From Paenibacillaceae bacterium (GTDB taxonomy: Bacteria; Bacillota; Bacilli; Paenibacillales; NBRC-103111): a DNA stretch of 64,000 nucleotides. The notes under the pieces were generated by a model, which was given only the letters and a program-made list of their open reading frames with translations, searched no databases and was not told the DNA's origin. Of this stretch, positions 46,452 to 54,897 are shown in pieces (within the stretch, counting starts at the first letter, position 1; every line of letters starts with the position of its first letter). The position numbers were made by a program, and so were the translations under genes. The stretch is from positions 1 to 64,000 of the forward strand of contig JAQSYI010000045.1 of assembly GCA_029256185.1 (NCBI GenBank), read 5' to 3'.

Positions 46452-47246
46452 TCATTTCACTGGGACAGATTCCTCAGAATATTCCTTCAAGATGCAGATA
46501 TCCGATTGACCATACCGCTCACTTAAGTACTGCCGCTGCTCCACGCGGAACAGCCTGTTATGCTCAATCGTCGTCACAAATGCATGATAAGCGGACCCGC
46601 CGGTAACCGAGGGCAAAAACAGCAGCCAATGGGGGTTCAGAAGAAGCTTGGACTCCTCCAGATGACCAAGCAGCAGCTGTTGCAAAGCCATGTGCATTTG
46701 GGAAGAGGCGAGGAACAGCCACCACCAGACCATGCTGTAAAAAGCCAGGACGATTCTATGGATGTACAACTGGCCTATTCCCGGAAACAAGAAGGAGGAA
46801 ACCGCCGCAGCGTAAGGATTGCGCTTTTCCAGATATTGAATCTCCAGAGGGCATATGGAGAAAGGGCGGATTCTGGCATTTTCCAGTTGAGCCAGCATAT
46901 ACAGCTTGTTGATGGAGCGGCAGGCCAGAACGCTGTCCCAGATGGCGAACATATAAACCATCATATAGCCGATGGCCCAACGGATTTCCAGCGTTTGCTT
47001 GGCCAGCTCCATTTGTCCGGTGAAGGAATACAGCAGGGTCAAATTGATCCTCGCCAGCGAGTTGGTGAATACCTCAGTGAGAGTAAGCAGGATCCCTCTG
47101 GCGTACTGGTTCAGGATCAAGTGCCCGAAGCCGGGAAAGGCGGCGGACCACCAGGCGACGATAAATGGATTTTTCCGGTGCAAAAAGGTTACTCCGAAAG
47201 GAGAAAGAATGGCCTGCAATCTGCGGGGCTGCAAAGCATCACTCAT
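46452..47246 (-). CDS. Integral membrane protein with internal duplication
   Basis: About 264 residues; the ATG at 47246 has GAGG 9 bases upstream, but in-frame ATGs at 47282 and 47291 are possible. Two halves look alike: KNPFIVAWWSAAFPGFGHL and RNPYAAAVSSFLFPGIGQL, each followed by a long hydrophobic stretch, a stretch of amphipathic helix and a closing helix. The FPGxGHL/FPGxGQLY pattern is that of small TM2/DUF5683-like units. The function is unknown. It precedes the 172-residue membrane protein gene. Confidence 0.7.
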   Translation of the reverse strand: MSDALQPRRLQAILSPFGVTFLHRKNPFIVAWWSAAFPGFGHLILNQYARGILLTLTEVFTNSLARINLTLLYSFTGQMELAKQTLEIRWAIGYMMVYMFAIWDSVLACRSINKLYMLAQLENARIRPFSICPLEIQYLEKRNPYAAAVSSFLFPGIGQLYIHRIVLAFYSMVWWWLFLASSQMHMALQQLLLGHLEESKLLLNPHWLLFLPSVTGGSAYHAFVTTIEHNRLFRVEQRQYLSERYGQSDICILKEYSEESVPVK

Positions 47247-47342
47247 TTTATCAGACCTCATGGCTTTATGATGATAATCCATTTTTTCCATCTTTTTGTT
47301 AGTATGTCAATCCTGTTCCAGAATGATACATGAAAACCTTGG

Positions 47343-47828
47343 TTATTGCACGCTATAGGCTTGCCCTCTCCGGAAAAACCAGAGGAAGAACAGCCGGGAT
47401 ATGCACAGAGTGGCAGAAATACTCAGAGTCGTCCAATACCAGCTCCAGCCCGTATATTCCAGCAGATCCGTATACCGTTCAATGAAATACTCGGGTAAGG
47501 TAATCCCTGCAGCAAACAGCAGCAGCCAGGCAAACCGCTTTCCAACGGGTTGGTTGGCGGGATAGAAGATGTTGTAATAGGCTGCGGTTACCGGGAAAAT
47601 CAGAAATTCGAACACAAAGCTGGTGCTGCTGGCTTCATTCAACTCCCGGATGGGGTACATAAGCCAACCCGCCTCTACCACGGACAATCCGAGAATCCAG
47701 GTCAGCATGCCCTGAAACAGGAAGACTGCATGTGCTTCCTTCCGCTTATGCCGCGGTATGCAGAGGAACGCCGTAATCCCGACTGCGTGAACGAAAATCA
47801 GGAAATAATGCTCCAGCCTCCACTCCAT
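47343..47828 (-). CDS. CBO0543-family integral membrane protein
   Basis: 161 residues, about five membrane helices. The pattern YPIRELNEASSTSFVFEFLIFPVTAAYYNIFYP matches the family of small spore-former membrane proteins typified by CBO0543, in which a PxREF/LxxA motif precedes two helices. The function is not established. Its ATG shares one base with the stop of the paralogous gene upstream (TAATG), so the two are translationally coupled and may form a complex. Confidence 0.8.
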   Translation of the reverse strand: MEWRLEHYFLIFVHAVGITAFLCIPRHKRKEAHAVFLFQGMLTWILGLSVVEAGWLMYPIRELNEASSTSFVFEFLIFPVTAAYYNIFYPANQPVGKRFAWLLLFAAGITLPEYFIERYTDLLEYTGWSWYWTTLSISATLCISRLFFLWFFRRGQAYSVQ

Positions 47829-48313
47829 TACTTTGATCCCCCTTTATCCGGCAAATGGTTAAAGTACCATTGAGCGTACTTGCGGCTGGCATTAACTCCA
47901 AACAGCAGCACTAACCCTCCAATGAACCAGTTAAAATGATTGAATTCCATTAATTCCGTGTAGACCTCCACATACTGCATGCTTAAGGACACAACTCCGA
48001 TTATTGCGAGCTGGTACAGGAATTGCTTCAGCTTGGAACTCTTCGACGGATAATACATACTGAACATCATGGACACAGTGGGATACAGCAAGAAATTGAA
48101 GGTAAAATTGGCCCGTGTCGCCTTCTCGAACTCCCTGACGGGATTGCTGATCATCCCAAGCTGTACAAAAACAAGGCTGAGAGTCCAGGTAATGATCTGA
48201 CTGAAAAAGAATACAATCATAGCTTCCCTGCGCTTGCCTGCTGGAATCCCAAAAGCCAGCACTCCCAGACACAACAGCCACGATACTACCAAAATCAGCC
48301 GTTCTGTTGTCAC
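47828..48313 (-). CDS. CBO0543-family integral membrane protein (paralog)
   Basis: 161 residues from GTG at 48313, chosen because AAGGGGGG lies 6-7 bases upstream; the ATG at 48319 would abut that site. Same length and layout as the downstream paralog: SNPVREFEKATRANFTFNFLLYPTVSMMFSMYYPS. Identity between the two is modest, so the duplication is not recent. First gene of the pair. Confidence 0.8.
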   Translation of the reverse strand: MTTERLILVVSWLLCLGVLAFGIPAGKRREAMIVFFFSQIITWTLSLVFVQLGMISNPVREFEKATRANFTFNFLLYPTVSMMFSMYYPSKSSKLKQFLYQLAIIGVVSLSMQYVEVYTELMEFNHFNWFIGGLVLLFGVNASRKYAQWYFNHLPDKGGSK

Positions 48314-48385
48314 CCTCATCCCCCCTTGTCCTGGCACAGATATGATTAGTGTGGATTATAAGCACATTCTTTAACCCTGTTCAAA

Positions 48386-48432
48386 AACAAAAAAATACCG
48401 CCCGAATCCAAAAGATTCGTAAGCGGCATTTT
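48386..48432 (-). terminator. Intrinsic terminator of the ABC exporter operon
   Basis: On the minus strand GCCGC...GAATC folds with GATTC...GCGGT around a TTTT-containing loop and is followed by TTTTTTTG. It lies about 15 bases after the stop of the second exporter gene. Confidence 0.75.
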
Positions 48433-48447
48433 TGGTGCAGGCCTTCA

Positions 48448-50346
48448 TTATCCTGCCTGATTGCTTGCCAAGGTGTTGGTTGTAAACTGGCTGTTGTACA
48501 AATCGGCATAGAAGCCTCCGGCTTCCAGCAATTCCACATGAGTACCCTTCTCGATAACTTGGCCGTGATTCATGACCAGAATCAGATCGGCATCGCGGAT
48601 TGTCGACAAGCGGTGGGCAATCACGAAGCTGGTCCTTCCTTGCATCAGCTGATGCATGGCTTTCTGGATATAGACCTCTGTCCGGGTATCCACACTGCTT
48701 GTAGCCTCGTCAAGAATCAGAATAGCCGGATCGGCAAGAATGGCCCGGGCAATGGTAAGCAATTGCCGCTGCCCCTGGGATATATTGGACGCTTCCTCGT
48801 TCAAGATGGTGTCATAACCTTCCGGCAGTGTCCGGATGAACCGGTCCGCATGAGCGGCTTTGGCCGCGGCAATAACCTCCGGATCCGTGGCATCTTTGCG
48901 GCCGTAAGCAATATTGTCGCGGATCTTGCCGTTAAACAGCCAAGTATCCTGCAGCACCATACCGAAGAGGCTGCGCAGATGCTCCCGTTTCATATCCCGG
49001 ATGTTCTTGCCGTCGATGGTAATTTTCCCGCCGCCCACTTCATAGAAGCGCATGAGCAGATTGACAAGGGTTGTTTTGCCTGCTCCGGTGGGGCCCACTA
49101 TGGCCACTGTTTGACCGGGCTTTACATCAATATTCATGTCTGTAATCAGTGGCTCACCCGCAGTGTAGCCAAATTCCACCTGCTCGAACAAGACCCTGCC
49201 TTCCGGCTTCTCCAGAGCCGTTGCCGCCGGATTGTCGGCCGCTTCCTCCACTTCGTCAAGCACCTCAAAAACCCGTTCCGCGCAAGCAATCGTGGATTGA
49301 AGGATATTGGCAATGTTCGCCGTCTGCACAATCGGCTGGGTAAACTGGCGCATATACGAGATGAATGCCTGCACATCGCCAAGCGCCATCCGCTCCTTGG
49401 CCACGAACAGCCCGCCTACCACACAAATCAGCACATAGCCTATATTGTTGACGAAGGAGAGCACCGGCATAATAATCCCGGAGATAAAGTTGGCTTTGGC
49501 ACCGGCCTGGTACAAACGTTCGTTGATTTGATCGAAATGCCCGATGGAGCTGTTTTCCCGGCCAAATGCCTTGACAATCTTGTGCCCTGTGTACATCTCT
49601 TCAATATGCCCGTTCAACTCCCCAAGCGCCTGGGACTGGCTCAGAAAGTGGCCCTGGGACCGTTTGGCAATCATCTGGGTCACGACAGCGCTCAGAGGCA
49701 ATGTGAACAGGGCAATGAGTGTCATGACAGGACTGATGGTCAGCATCATGATCAACACCCCGACAATCATCACAACCGAGGTGATTAGTTGGGTAAGGCT
49801 TTGCTGCAGTGTGGAGCTGATGGTATCGATATCGTTGGTGACTCTGCTGAGAATTTCCCCGTGCTTCCGGGAATCATAATAAGAAAGCGGCAGCCGCGTG
49901 AGCTTATCCTTCACTTTTTCCCGCAAATCATAGACCGTCATCTGGGCTACATCCGCCATAATATATTGCGTAATATAGGTGAAGAAGGAGCTGACCACAT
50001 ACAAGACAATGAGAATCAGGACAATCTGGGCGATATAATGAAAATCGATTGCGGCCCCAGGCACTTTCATAATGAACTTGGCCATAACTCCCTCGAACAG
50101 GCGGGTAGTGGCCTTTCCCATAATCTTAGGGCTGAAAATGGAAAATACGGTGGACAGAACAGCAACTATAAAGATAACCAGGAGCTTCATTTTATAAGGA
50201 GCCATGTAGGCGACCAGGCGCTTGAAGGTCCCTTTGGCGTCCTTTGCCTTCTGCACGGGAGCCCCGAAGCCCATTCCGCCGGGACCTCCACCGGGACCCG
50301 GGGGGCCTCCTCTGCGCGGTGGCCGATGGGATTCATTCCTGCTCAT
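48448..50346 (-). CDS. ABC exporter half-transporter (YfiC/YheH-like), membrane plus ATPase
   Basis: 632 residues. A Pro/Gly-rich N-terminal tail of about 35 residues precedes a six-helix type I exporter domain (about 45-345). The ATPase has Walker A VGPTGAGKTTLV near 420, the signature NISQGQRQLLTIARA, Walker B AILILDEATSSVD and a switch His in VIAHRLST. Its ATG overlaps the stop of the partner gene by four bases. The pair forms a heterodimeric multidrug-type exporter; the cargo is unknown. Confidence 0.92.
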   Translation of the reverse strand: MSRNESHRPPRRGGPPGPGGGPGGMGFGAPVQKAKDAKGTFKRLVAYMAPYKMKLLVIFIVAVLSTVFSIFSPKIMGKATTRLFEGVMAKFIMKVPGAAIDFHYIAQIVLILIVLYVVSSFFTYITQYIMADVAQMTVYDLREKVKDKLTRLPLSYYDSRKHGEILSRVTNDIDTISSTLQQSLTQLITSVVMIVGVLIMMLTISPVMTLIALFTLPLSAVVTQMIAKRSQGHFLSQSQALGELNGHIEEMYTGHKIVKAFGRENSSIGHFDQINERLYQAGAKANFISGIIMPVLSFVNNIGYVLICVVGGLFVAKERMALGDVQAFISYMRQFTQPIVQTANIANILQSTIACAERVFEVLDEVEEAADNPAATALEKPEGRVLFEQVEFGYTAGEPLITDMNIDVKPGQTVAIVGPTGAGKTTLVNLLMRFYEVGGGKITIDGKNIRDMKREHLRSLFGMVLQDTWLFNGKIRDNIAYGRKDATDPEVIAAAKAAHADRFIRTLPEGYDTILNEEASNISQGQRQLLTIARAILADPAILILDEATSSVDTRTEVYIQKAMHQLMQGRTSFVIAHRLSTIRDADLILVMNHGQVIEKGTHVELLEAGGFYADLYNSQFTTNTLASNQAG

Positions 50347-52070
50347 GCGATCTCCTCCTCGGAAAGCTGGGAAGCCACGATCTCACGGTATACGCCGCAC
50401 TCGGCAAGCAGCTCCCTGTGAGTTCCCATGCCCGCAATTCTGCCATCCTCCAACACAATGATCCGGTCCGCATCGACTACGGTGCTTACCCGCTGCGCCA
50501 CAATGAGAACAGTGGATTCGGCTGTCTCCCCGCGCAGAGCAGTCCGCAGCCTGGCATCGGTCTTATAGTCAAGGGCTGAGAAACTGTCGTCAAAAATATA
50601 GATTTCCGGCTTGCGCACAAGCGCCCGTGCAATGGAGAGGCGCTGCTTCTGCCCGCCGGACAAATTCCCGCCCCCCTGGGATATGGGGGAGTTGAAACCC
50701 TCCTCCATCTCCTCTATGAAATCCAGCGCCTGGGCAGTCACCGCTGCGCGGCGGACCTCTTCATCCGAAGCATCCTCCTTGCCGAAGCGGATATTGTCTG
50801 CAGCGGATCCTGTAAACAACAGCGCCTGCTGGGGAACAAAACCAACCTTGGCCCGAAGCGCCTCCTGGGTCATCTCCCGGGTATCCACACCGTCTACCAG
50901 CACCTGCCCGCTCTCCACATCATAGAACCGGGGAATCAGGTGGATCATGGTCGATTTCCCTGAACCGGTGCCGCCGATAATGGCCGTTATTTCTCCAGGC
51001 GACGCCTGGAAGCTGATTCCGGCAATCGCCGGCTGCTCCGCTCCCGGATAACGGAAGGTCACATCACGGAATTCCACGTAGCCCTTCTTCCCTGCCGGTT
51101 GCTTGGGCGTATCCGTGTCCTTGATTTCCGGAGACATAGCCAAAATCTCGTTGATCCGGATGGCGGAAGCCTGGGCTCTTGGCACCATCACGAACATAAA
51201 AGCGGCCATCAAGAATGAGAACATAATCTGAAAGACATATTGGGTAAAGGCGATCATGTCGCCAATCTGCATATTCCCCGCATCAATCCGCTTGGCGGCA
51301 AACCACAGCACGGCAATGCTGGTAAAATTCATAATCAGCATCATGGCCGGCATGAAGAAGGCCATCAGCTTGTTGACCCGGATGGAGACATCGGTCAATT
51401 CCCAGTTAGCCCCTTTGAACCGGTCCTTCTCATGGTCTTCGCGGTTGAAGGCGCGCACTACCCGGATCCCGACCAGACTCTCGCGGAGCACCAGGTTGAG
51501 TTTATCGATCTTGCTTTGGATAATTTTGAAATAAGGCATGCCTTTGCTGGAAATGAACCAAATTGTAACACCCATAACCGGCAAGGCCACCGCCAGCACC
51601 CAGGTCAGAACATGGTCCTTCGAGAAGGCCATAATCAAGCCGCCTACGCACATAATGGGAGCGGTAATCATCATGCGCAGGATCATGATCAGCACCGTCT
51701 GCACTTGGGTAATATCATTGGTAGTGCGGGTAATCAATGATGATGTGCCCACGGTATCAAATTCCCGCAAGGTAAAATTGCTTACATGGCGGAATATCCT
51801 GCTTCTCAGGTTGCGTCCGAAGCCTGTAGCCACAAGAGATGAGATGTACATGGCGACAACCGAGCAGATGGTGCCCAAAAAAGCGATGAGCAGCATCCAG
51901 CCTCCGGTTCTGTAAATATAATTCGTATCCTTGTTCACAATTCCCTTATCCACAATATCCGCCATCAGAGTCGGAAGATACAGCTCTGACATGGCCTGAA
52001 AAAACAACAGCACGATCACTGCGGCTATCGGCCATTTATAAGGGTTAAGAAGGCGAAACAACTTTAACAC
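50343..52070 (-). CDS. ABC exporter half-transporter (YfiB/YheI-like), membrane plus ATPase
   Basis: 575 residues from GTG at 52070, selected because GGAG lies 8 bases upstream; the ATG at 52088 has none. Six membrane helices (about 20-300), then Walker A GGTGSGKSTMIHL near 365, signature NLSGGQKQRLSIARA, and a Walker B with Asp in place of the catalytic Glu (YIFDDSFSALD). A degenerate catalytic residue in one half is typical of heterodimeric exporters. The H-loop position reads VIVAQRVST, with Gln for His. First gene of the pair, divergent from the Fur-family regulator gene. Confidence 0.92.
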   Translation of the reverse strand: MLKLFRLLNPYKWPIAAVIVLLFFQAMSELYLPTLMADIVDKGIVNKDTNYIYRTGGWMLLIAFLGTICSVVAMYISSLVATGFGRNLRSRIFRHVSNFTLREFDTVGTSSLITRTTNDITQVQTVLIMILRMMITAPIMCVGGLIMAFSKDHVLTWVLAVALPVMGVTIWFISSKGMPYFKIIQSKIDKLNLVLRESLVGIRVVRAFNREDHEKDRFKGANWELTDVSIRVNKLMAFFMPAMMLIMNFTSIAVLWFAAKRIDAGNMQIGDMIAFTQYVFQIMFSFLMAAFMFVMVPRAQASAIRINEILAMSPEIKDTDTPKQPAGKKGYVEFRDVTFRYPGAEQPAIAGISFQASPGEITAIIGGTGSGKSTMIHLIPRFYDVESGQVLVDGVDTREMTQEALRAKVGFVPQQALLFTGSAADNIRFGKEDASDEEVRRAAVTAQALDFIEEMEEGFNSPISQGGGNLSGGQKQRLSIARALVRKPEIYIFDDSFSALDYKTDARLRTALRGETAESTVLIVAQRVSTVVDADRIIVLEDGRIAGMGTHRELLAECGVYREIVASQLSEEEIA

Positions 52071-52248
52071 AGCCTCATCTCCATTCATCCGCAAAATACA
52101 TGCTCTATCCTAACTCTTTTTTTTACAAAAAACAAACCTGTAATTCGTGACTATTTTGTGTAACTTTCTATAAAGTTGTTTGGATTTTTCATATATAGGA
52201 TAATTCAAATTAGAGGGCTTCGGTTGCTAACTATCCAGAATCGTTTTA

Positions 52249-52269
52249 TAATTAGACTTATTCTAATTA
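52249..52269. promoter_or_regulatory. 8-5-8 inverted repeat, operator of the Fur-family gene
   Basis: TAATTAGA (52249-52256), CTTAT, TCTAATTA (52262-52269): a perfect 8-bp inverted repeat lying 23 bases before the GTG start. It resembles Fur/PerR boxes. A shorter related palindrome TAATTCAAATTA lies at about 52201-52212, toward the divergent exporter gene. A repeat of the same 8-5-8 geometry occurs before the peroxide operon at 53554. Confidence 0.6.
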
Positions 52270-52291
52270 TGACGATCAGGGGGACGACGCC

Positions 52292-52684
52292 GTGAAGCCA
52301 AAGGGACTCCTTACTCCGCAGCGGAAGGCCATATATGATGTAATAAGCTGTTCCACCGATCATCCCACTGCAGCGGAAATCATGGACCGTCTGCGGGAGA
52401 GAGGCTGCCACTTCGCGTACGGGACCGTATACAATAGCCTGAAGTATCTGACAGAGACCGGACAGATTCAGGAGCTGCGGGTAGGAGAAGCCTGCCGCTA
52501 TGACGCCAGAACGGAACTGCACCACCATATCCAATGCACAATCTGCGGACAGGTGGAGGAAGTGTTCTCCGACATTCCCCAAGAATGGCTGCTTGCTGTC
52601 GCGGCGGAGACCGGGTACATGATAGATCAAGAGCAATTGCTTCTAAAAGGAGTGTGTGCTTCATGCAAGGTACGAACAAACTGA
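52292..52684 (+). CDS. Fur-family metalloregulator (PerR/Fur-like)
   Basis: 130 residues, start GTG at 52292 with AGGGGGA upstream. Winged helix with LTPQRKAIYDVI and YGTVYNSLKYL. The regulatory-site residues are His in STDHPTAAEI, Asp in CRYDAR and the His cluster in ELHHHIQC. The structural zinc site is CTICG and CASCK. At the position five residues after the second Cys of CxxC, where PerR has its oxidation-critical Asp104, this protein has Glu, as Fur does. It is about 15 residues shorter than PerR. The next gene overlaps it by 22 bases. Confidence 0.9.
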   Translation: MKPKGLLTPQRKAIYDVISCSTDHPTAAEIMDRLRERGCHFAYGTVYNSLKYLTETGQIQELRVGEACRYDARTELHHHIQCTICGQVEEVFSDIPQEWLLAVAAETGYMIDQEQLLLKGVCASCKVRTN

Positions 52685-53424
52685 CGGAAGCCGAGATCGA
52701 TCCGAGGCTGCTGCCGCCGGCAGATCCTGAATCCGCATTTTGCCCCCTTACCAACCGGATTGTGATTATCAGTCCATTCCCCCAACTGCTCCATGAACTG
52801 GTGCGGGAACTGACCGCCACCTGCTTTGATGTCATGGTGTTCCATCAAGCCGATCCGGCGCTGCTTGCCCAATTGCAAGCAGATTTGCTTATCGTGGACA
52901 GCACCCATCAGGAAGGCGGAACTCCCTGGGCTTGGCTGAATCACCCCGGTCTGGCAGATTATGCCCGCCTTCACCTGGTGAGGCCCGACGGCCGCGCCTC
53001 TGCCCCGGATGCATTGGAATGGCCCAGCCCCCTTCCCCGCATTATGGAGCGGATTCACATTCTGATGAGAGAAGGAAGCGGCCATGCAGTTGCCCGGGAG
53101 CAGCTGCAGCCGGGGGAAGAAGGCGTGCTTCATTTGAAGGATCTGAGTGTAGACGTGAGACGCTACGCCGTACAGTCAGCAGGTGCGCGTGTGGATTTGA
53201 CGCGGACGGAATTCGACCTGCTCCGTTCTATTATAGAAGCGGAGGGCTCCGTGCTGACCCGTCAGGATCTGTTGGACCGGGTATGGGGAGTAGGCTATTT
53301 CGGCGGCAGCAACACTGTGGACGTTCATGTTAAAGCGCTCCGGCACAAGCTGGGCGACGATCCCCGCAATCCCCGCTACATTGCCACAGTACGGGGAATT
53401 GGCTACAGAGCAATGGATAACTGA
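52663..53424 (+). CDS. Atypical OmpR-type regulator with degenerate receiver
   Basis: 253 residues from the ATG at 52663, inside the Fur-family gene, with AAAGGAG upstream. The C-terminal winged helix is intact (VDLTRTEFDLLRSIIEAEGSVLTRQDLLDRVWG, TVDVHVKALRHKLGDD, TVRGIGYRA). The N-terminal half folds like a receiver (RIVIISPFPQLLHELVREL, DLLIVDSTHQ) but lacks the acidic pair after strand 1, the Lys of strand 5 and the usual DxxMP loop. It has Cys at positions 27 and 54. No kinase gene is adjacent. Phosphorylation-independent control is inferred. Confidence 0.85.
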   Translation: MQGTNKLTEAEIDPRLLPPADPESAFCPLTNRIVIISPFPQLLHELVRELTATCFDVMVFHQADPALLAQLQADLLIVDSTHQEGGTPWAWLNHPGLADYARLHLVRPDGRASAPDALEWPSPLPRIMERIHILMREGSGHAVAREQLQPGEEGVLHLKDLSVDVRRYAVQSAGARVDLTRTEFDLLRSIIEAEGSVLTRQDLLDRVWGVGYFGGSNTVDVHVKALRHKLGDDPRNPRYIATVRGIGYRAMDN

Positions 53425-53519
53425 TCCATAACCCATACATTTTCCAGCCGGATAATAGGAGTTCGACACAAAATAGCCACTTTTTCTTCATGAAACCTTC
53501 ATGCAGAACCCAAGTGTGC

Positions 53520-53574
53520 TTGTTAAAATACATTCATAACTTATATTTAGTCTAATTATTAATTGATAATAATT
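53520..53574 (+). promoter_or_regulatory. Promoter and 8-5-8 operator of the peroxide-reduction operon
   Basis: TTGTTA (53520-53525), 16 bases, TATATT (53542-53547). Directly downstream AATTATTA (53554-53561), ATTGA, TAATAATT (53567-53574) forms a perfect 8-bp inverted repeat with the same 5-base spacer as the repeat at 52249. It covers the expected transcription start, as a repressor site would. Confidence 0.6.
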
Positions 53575-53598
53575 TTATTGAAGGAGGCGATTATCTTT

Positions 53599-54522
53599 AT
53601 GTACGACGTCATTATCATTGGGGGAGGTCCGGCGGGCGCAACTGCCGCCATCTATACGGCAAGAGCCAATCTTTCGACCCTGGTGCTGGATAAGGCGCCG
53701 GGCGCGGGCGCTCTGGCCCTGACGCACAAGATAGCCAACTACCCTGGAGTAACCGGCCAGATCAGCGGGCGTGAGCTCCTGGATACGATCAGAGCCCAGG
53801 CGGAGGAGTTCGGAGCCAAGTTCGAGACGACCTCCATTACAGCTGTTGATCTGGAGGGAGATACCAAGATGGTGTTTACTCCGGACGGCATGTTCGAATC
53901 CAAGGCGGTCATTGTGGCGACAGGCTCCAAAGGCCGCAACCGGATGCTGCCTGGTGAGGAACGTTTGCTGGGCAGAGGGGTCAGCACATGCGCCACCTGC
54001 GACGGAGCTTTCTATCAAGGCAAGGAAGTGGCGGTAATCGGAGATTCGGAGGAAGCGCTGGAGGAAGCAGCGGCGTTGGCCAAGTTCGCCTCCAAAATTC
54101 ACTTTATCGTGCCGCGTCCGGATCTCCAGGGGGTAGACGGCTTCCCGCCGCTGGATAACACCACCTACTTGCCCCGTACCCGGCCGCTTGAAGTGGTAGG
54201 CGAGGAGAAGGTGACTGGCATCCGGATCAAAACGGCGGCAGGCGCAGAGGAGCTTCTGCCTGTTGACGGCGTATTCGTCTTCTTGTCAGGCAGCAAGCCG
54301 GGTACCGACTTCTTGCAGGATCAGGTGCCTCTCGACGAAGCCGGATTCATGCAGCTTGATCCGTTCATGCAATCTGCCGTGCCGGGAGTATTCGGAGCAG
54401 GCGAGGTCCGCCGTTCTCCTGTGAAGCAGGCTGTTGTAGCCGCTGCGGACGGAGCCATTGCCGCTATGGCCGTAGACAAATTCATCAACCGGCGTGAAAG
54501 CCTGATTCCCCAATACAAATAA
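53599..54522 (+). CDS. Thioredoxin reductase-like FAD-dependent disulfide reductase
   Basis: 307 residues from the ATG at 53599, with GAAGGAGG upstream. FAD motif YDVIIIGGGPAGATAAIY at the N-terminus; redox-active STCATCDGAFY with CxxC near residue 135; second dinucleotide motif VAVIGDSEEALEEAAALA near 150; FAD-binding GVFGAGEVRRSP near 270. The HRRxxxR signature that selects NADPH in classical TrxB is absent (IHFIVPRPD stands there), which suggests NADH or another donor. It is followed by glutaredoxin-like and AhpC genes, the set described in Clostridium pasteurianum as an NADH-linked peroxiredoxin-reducing chain. Confidence 0.87.
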   Translation: MYDVIIIGGGPAGATAAIYTARANLSTLVLDKAPGAGALALTHKIANYPGVTGQISGRELLDTIRAQAEEFGAKFETTSITAVDLEGDTKMVFTPDGMFESKAVIVATGSKGRNRMLPGEERLLGRGVSTCATCDGAFYQGKEVAVIGDSEEALEEAAALAKFASKIHFIVPRPDLQGVDGFPPLDNTTYLPRTRPLEVVGEEKVTGIRIKTAAGAEELLPVDGVFVFLSGSKPGTDFLQDQVPLDEAGFMQLDPFMQSAVPGVFGAGEVRRSPVKQAVVAAADGAIAAMAVDKFINRRESLIPQYK

Positions 54523-54571
54523 CGGTTAACTGTGCAACATCCACATCATATCCAAAAGGAGCGATTCGACT

Positions 54572-54817
54572 ATGTCCAATTCTGTCAAAGCAGTTGTCTA
54601 CTCCAGCACCCACTGCACCTATTGCAAGCAATTAAAAACCTATCTGAGCGAGCAAAACATCGAGTTTGAGGAACGCAATATTGATGACGACGAAGCCTAT
54701 GCCAAGGAACTTCAGGATCTGGGCATGAGCTCGGTACCGGTAACGGTGATCGGCGGCACCACCATTCTGGGCCTGAACCCCAGCCGCATCAAGAAAGCAG
54801 TCGCCGCCATCGGCTGA
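54572..54817 (+). CDS. Glutaredoxin-like/NrdH-type thiol carrier
   Basis: 81 residues with AAAGGAG upstream. Single thioredoxin fold with the active site THCTYCKQLK (CxxC) near residue 15, cis-Pro in SSVPVTVI, and a closing NPSRIKKAV helix. It is expected to shuttle electrons from the reductase encoded just upstream to the peroxiredoxin encoded just downstream. The spacings of 49 and 80 bases and the shared operator upstream support a three-gene operon. Confidence 0.9.
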   Translation: MSNSVKAVVYSSTHCTYCKQLKTYLSEQNIEFEERNIDDDEAYAKELQDLGMSSVPVTVIGGTTILGLNPSRIKKAVAAIG

Positions 54818-54897
54818 CAGCAGCAGGCTCCGGCAAGAGGCATTCTCCGTACATCCCGGCTTAAGGCTATTCTATTAAACTTAGGAGGAATTCAATC

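Noticed and set aside
48349..49788. 479-codon plus-strand ORF opposite the ABC exporter gene
   Set aside because: Overlaps the terminator and the ATPase domain of a canonical exporter; no plausible ribosome binding site.
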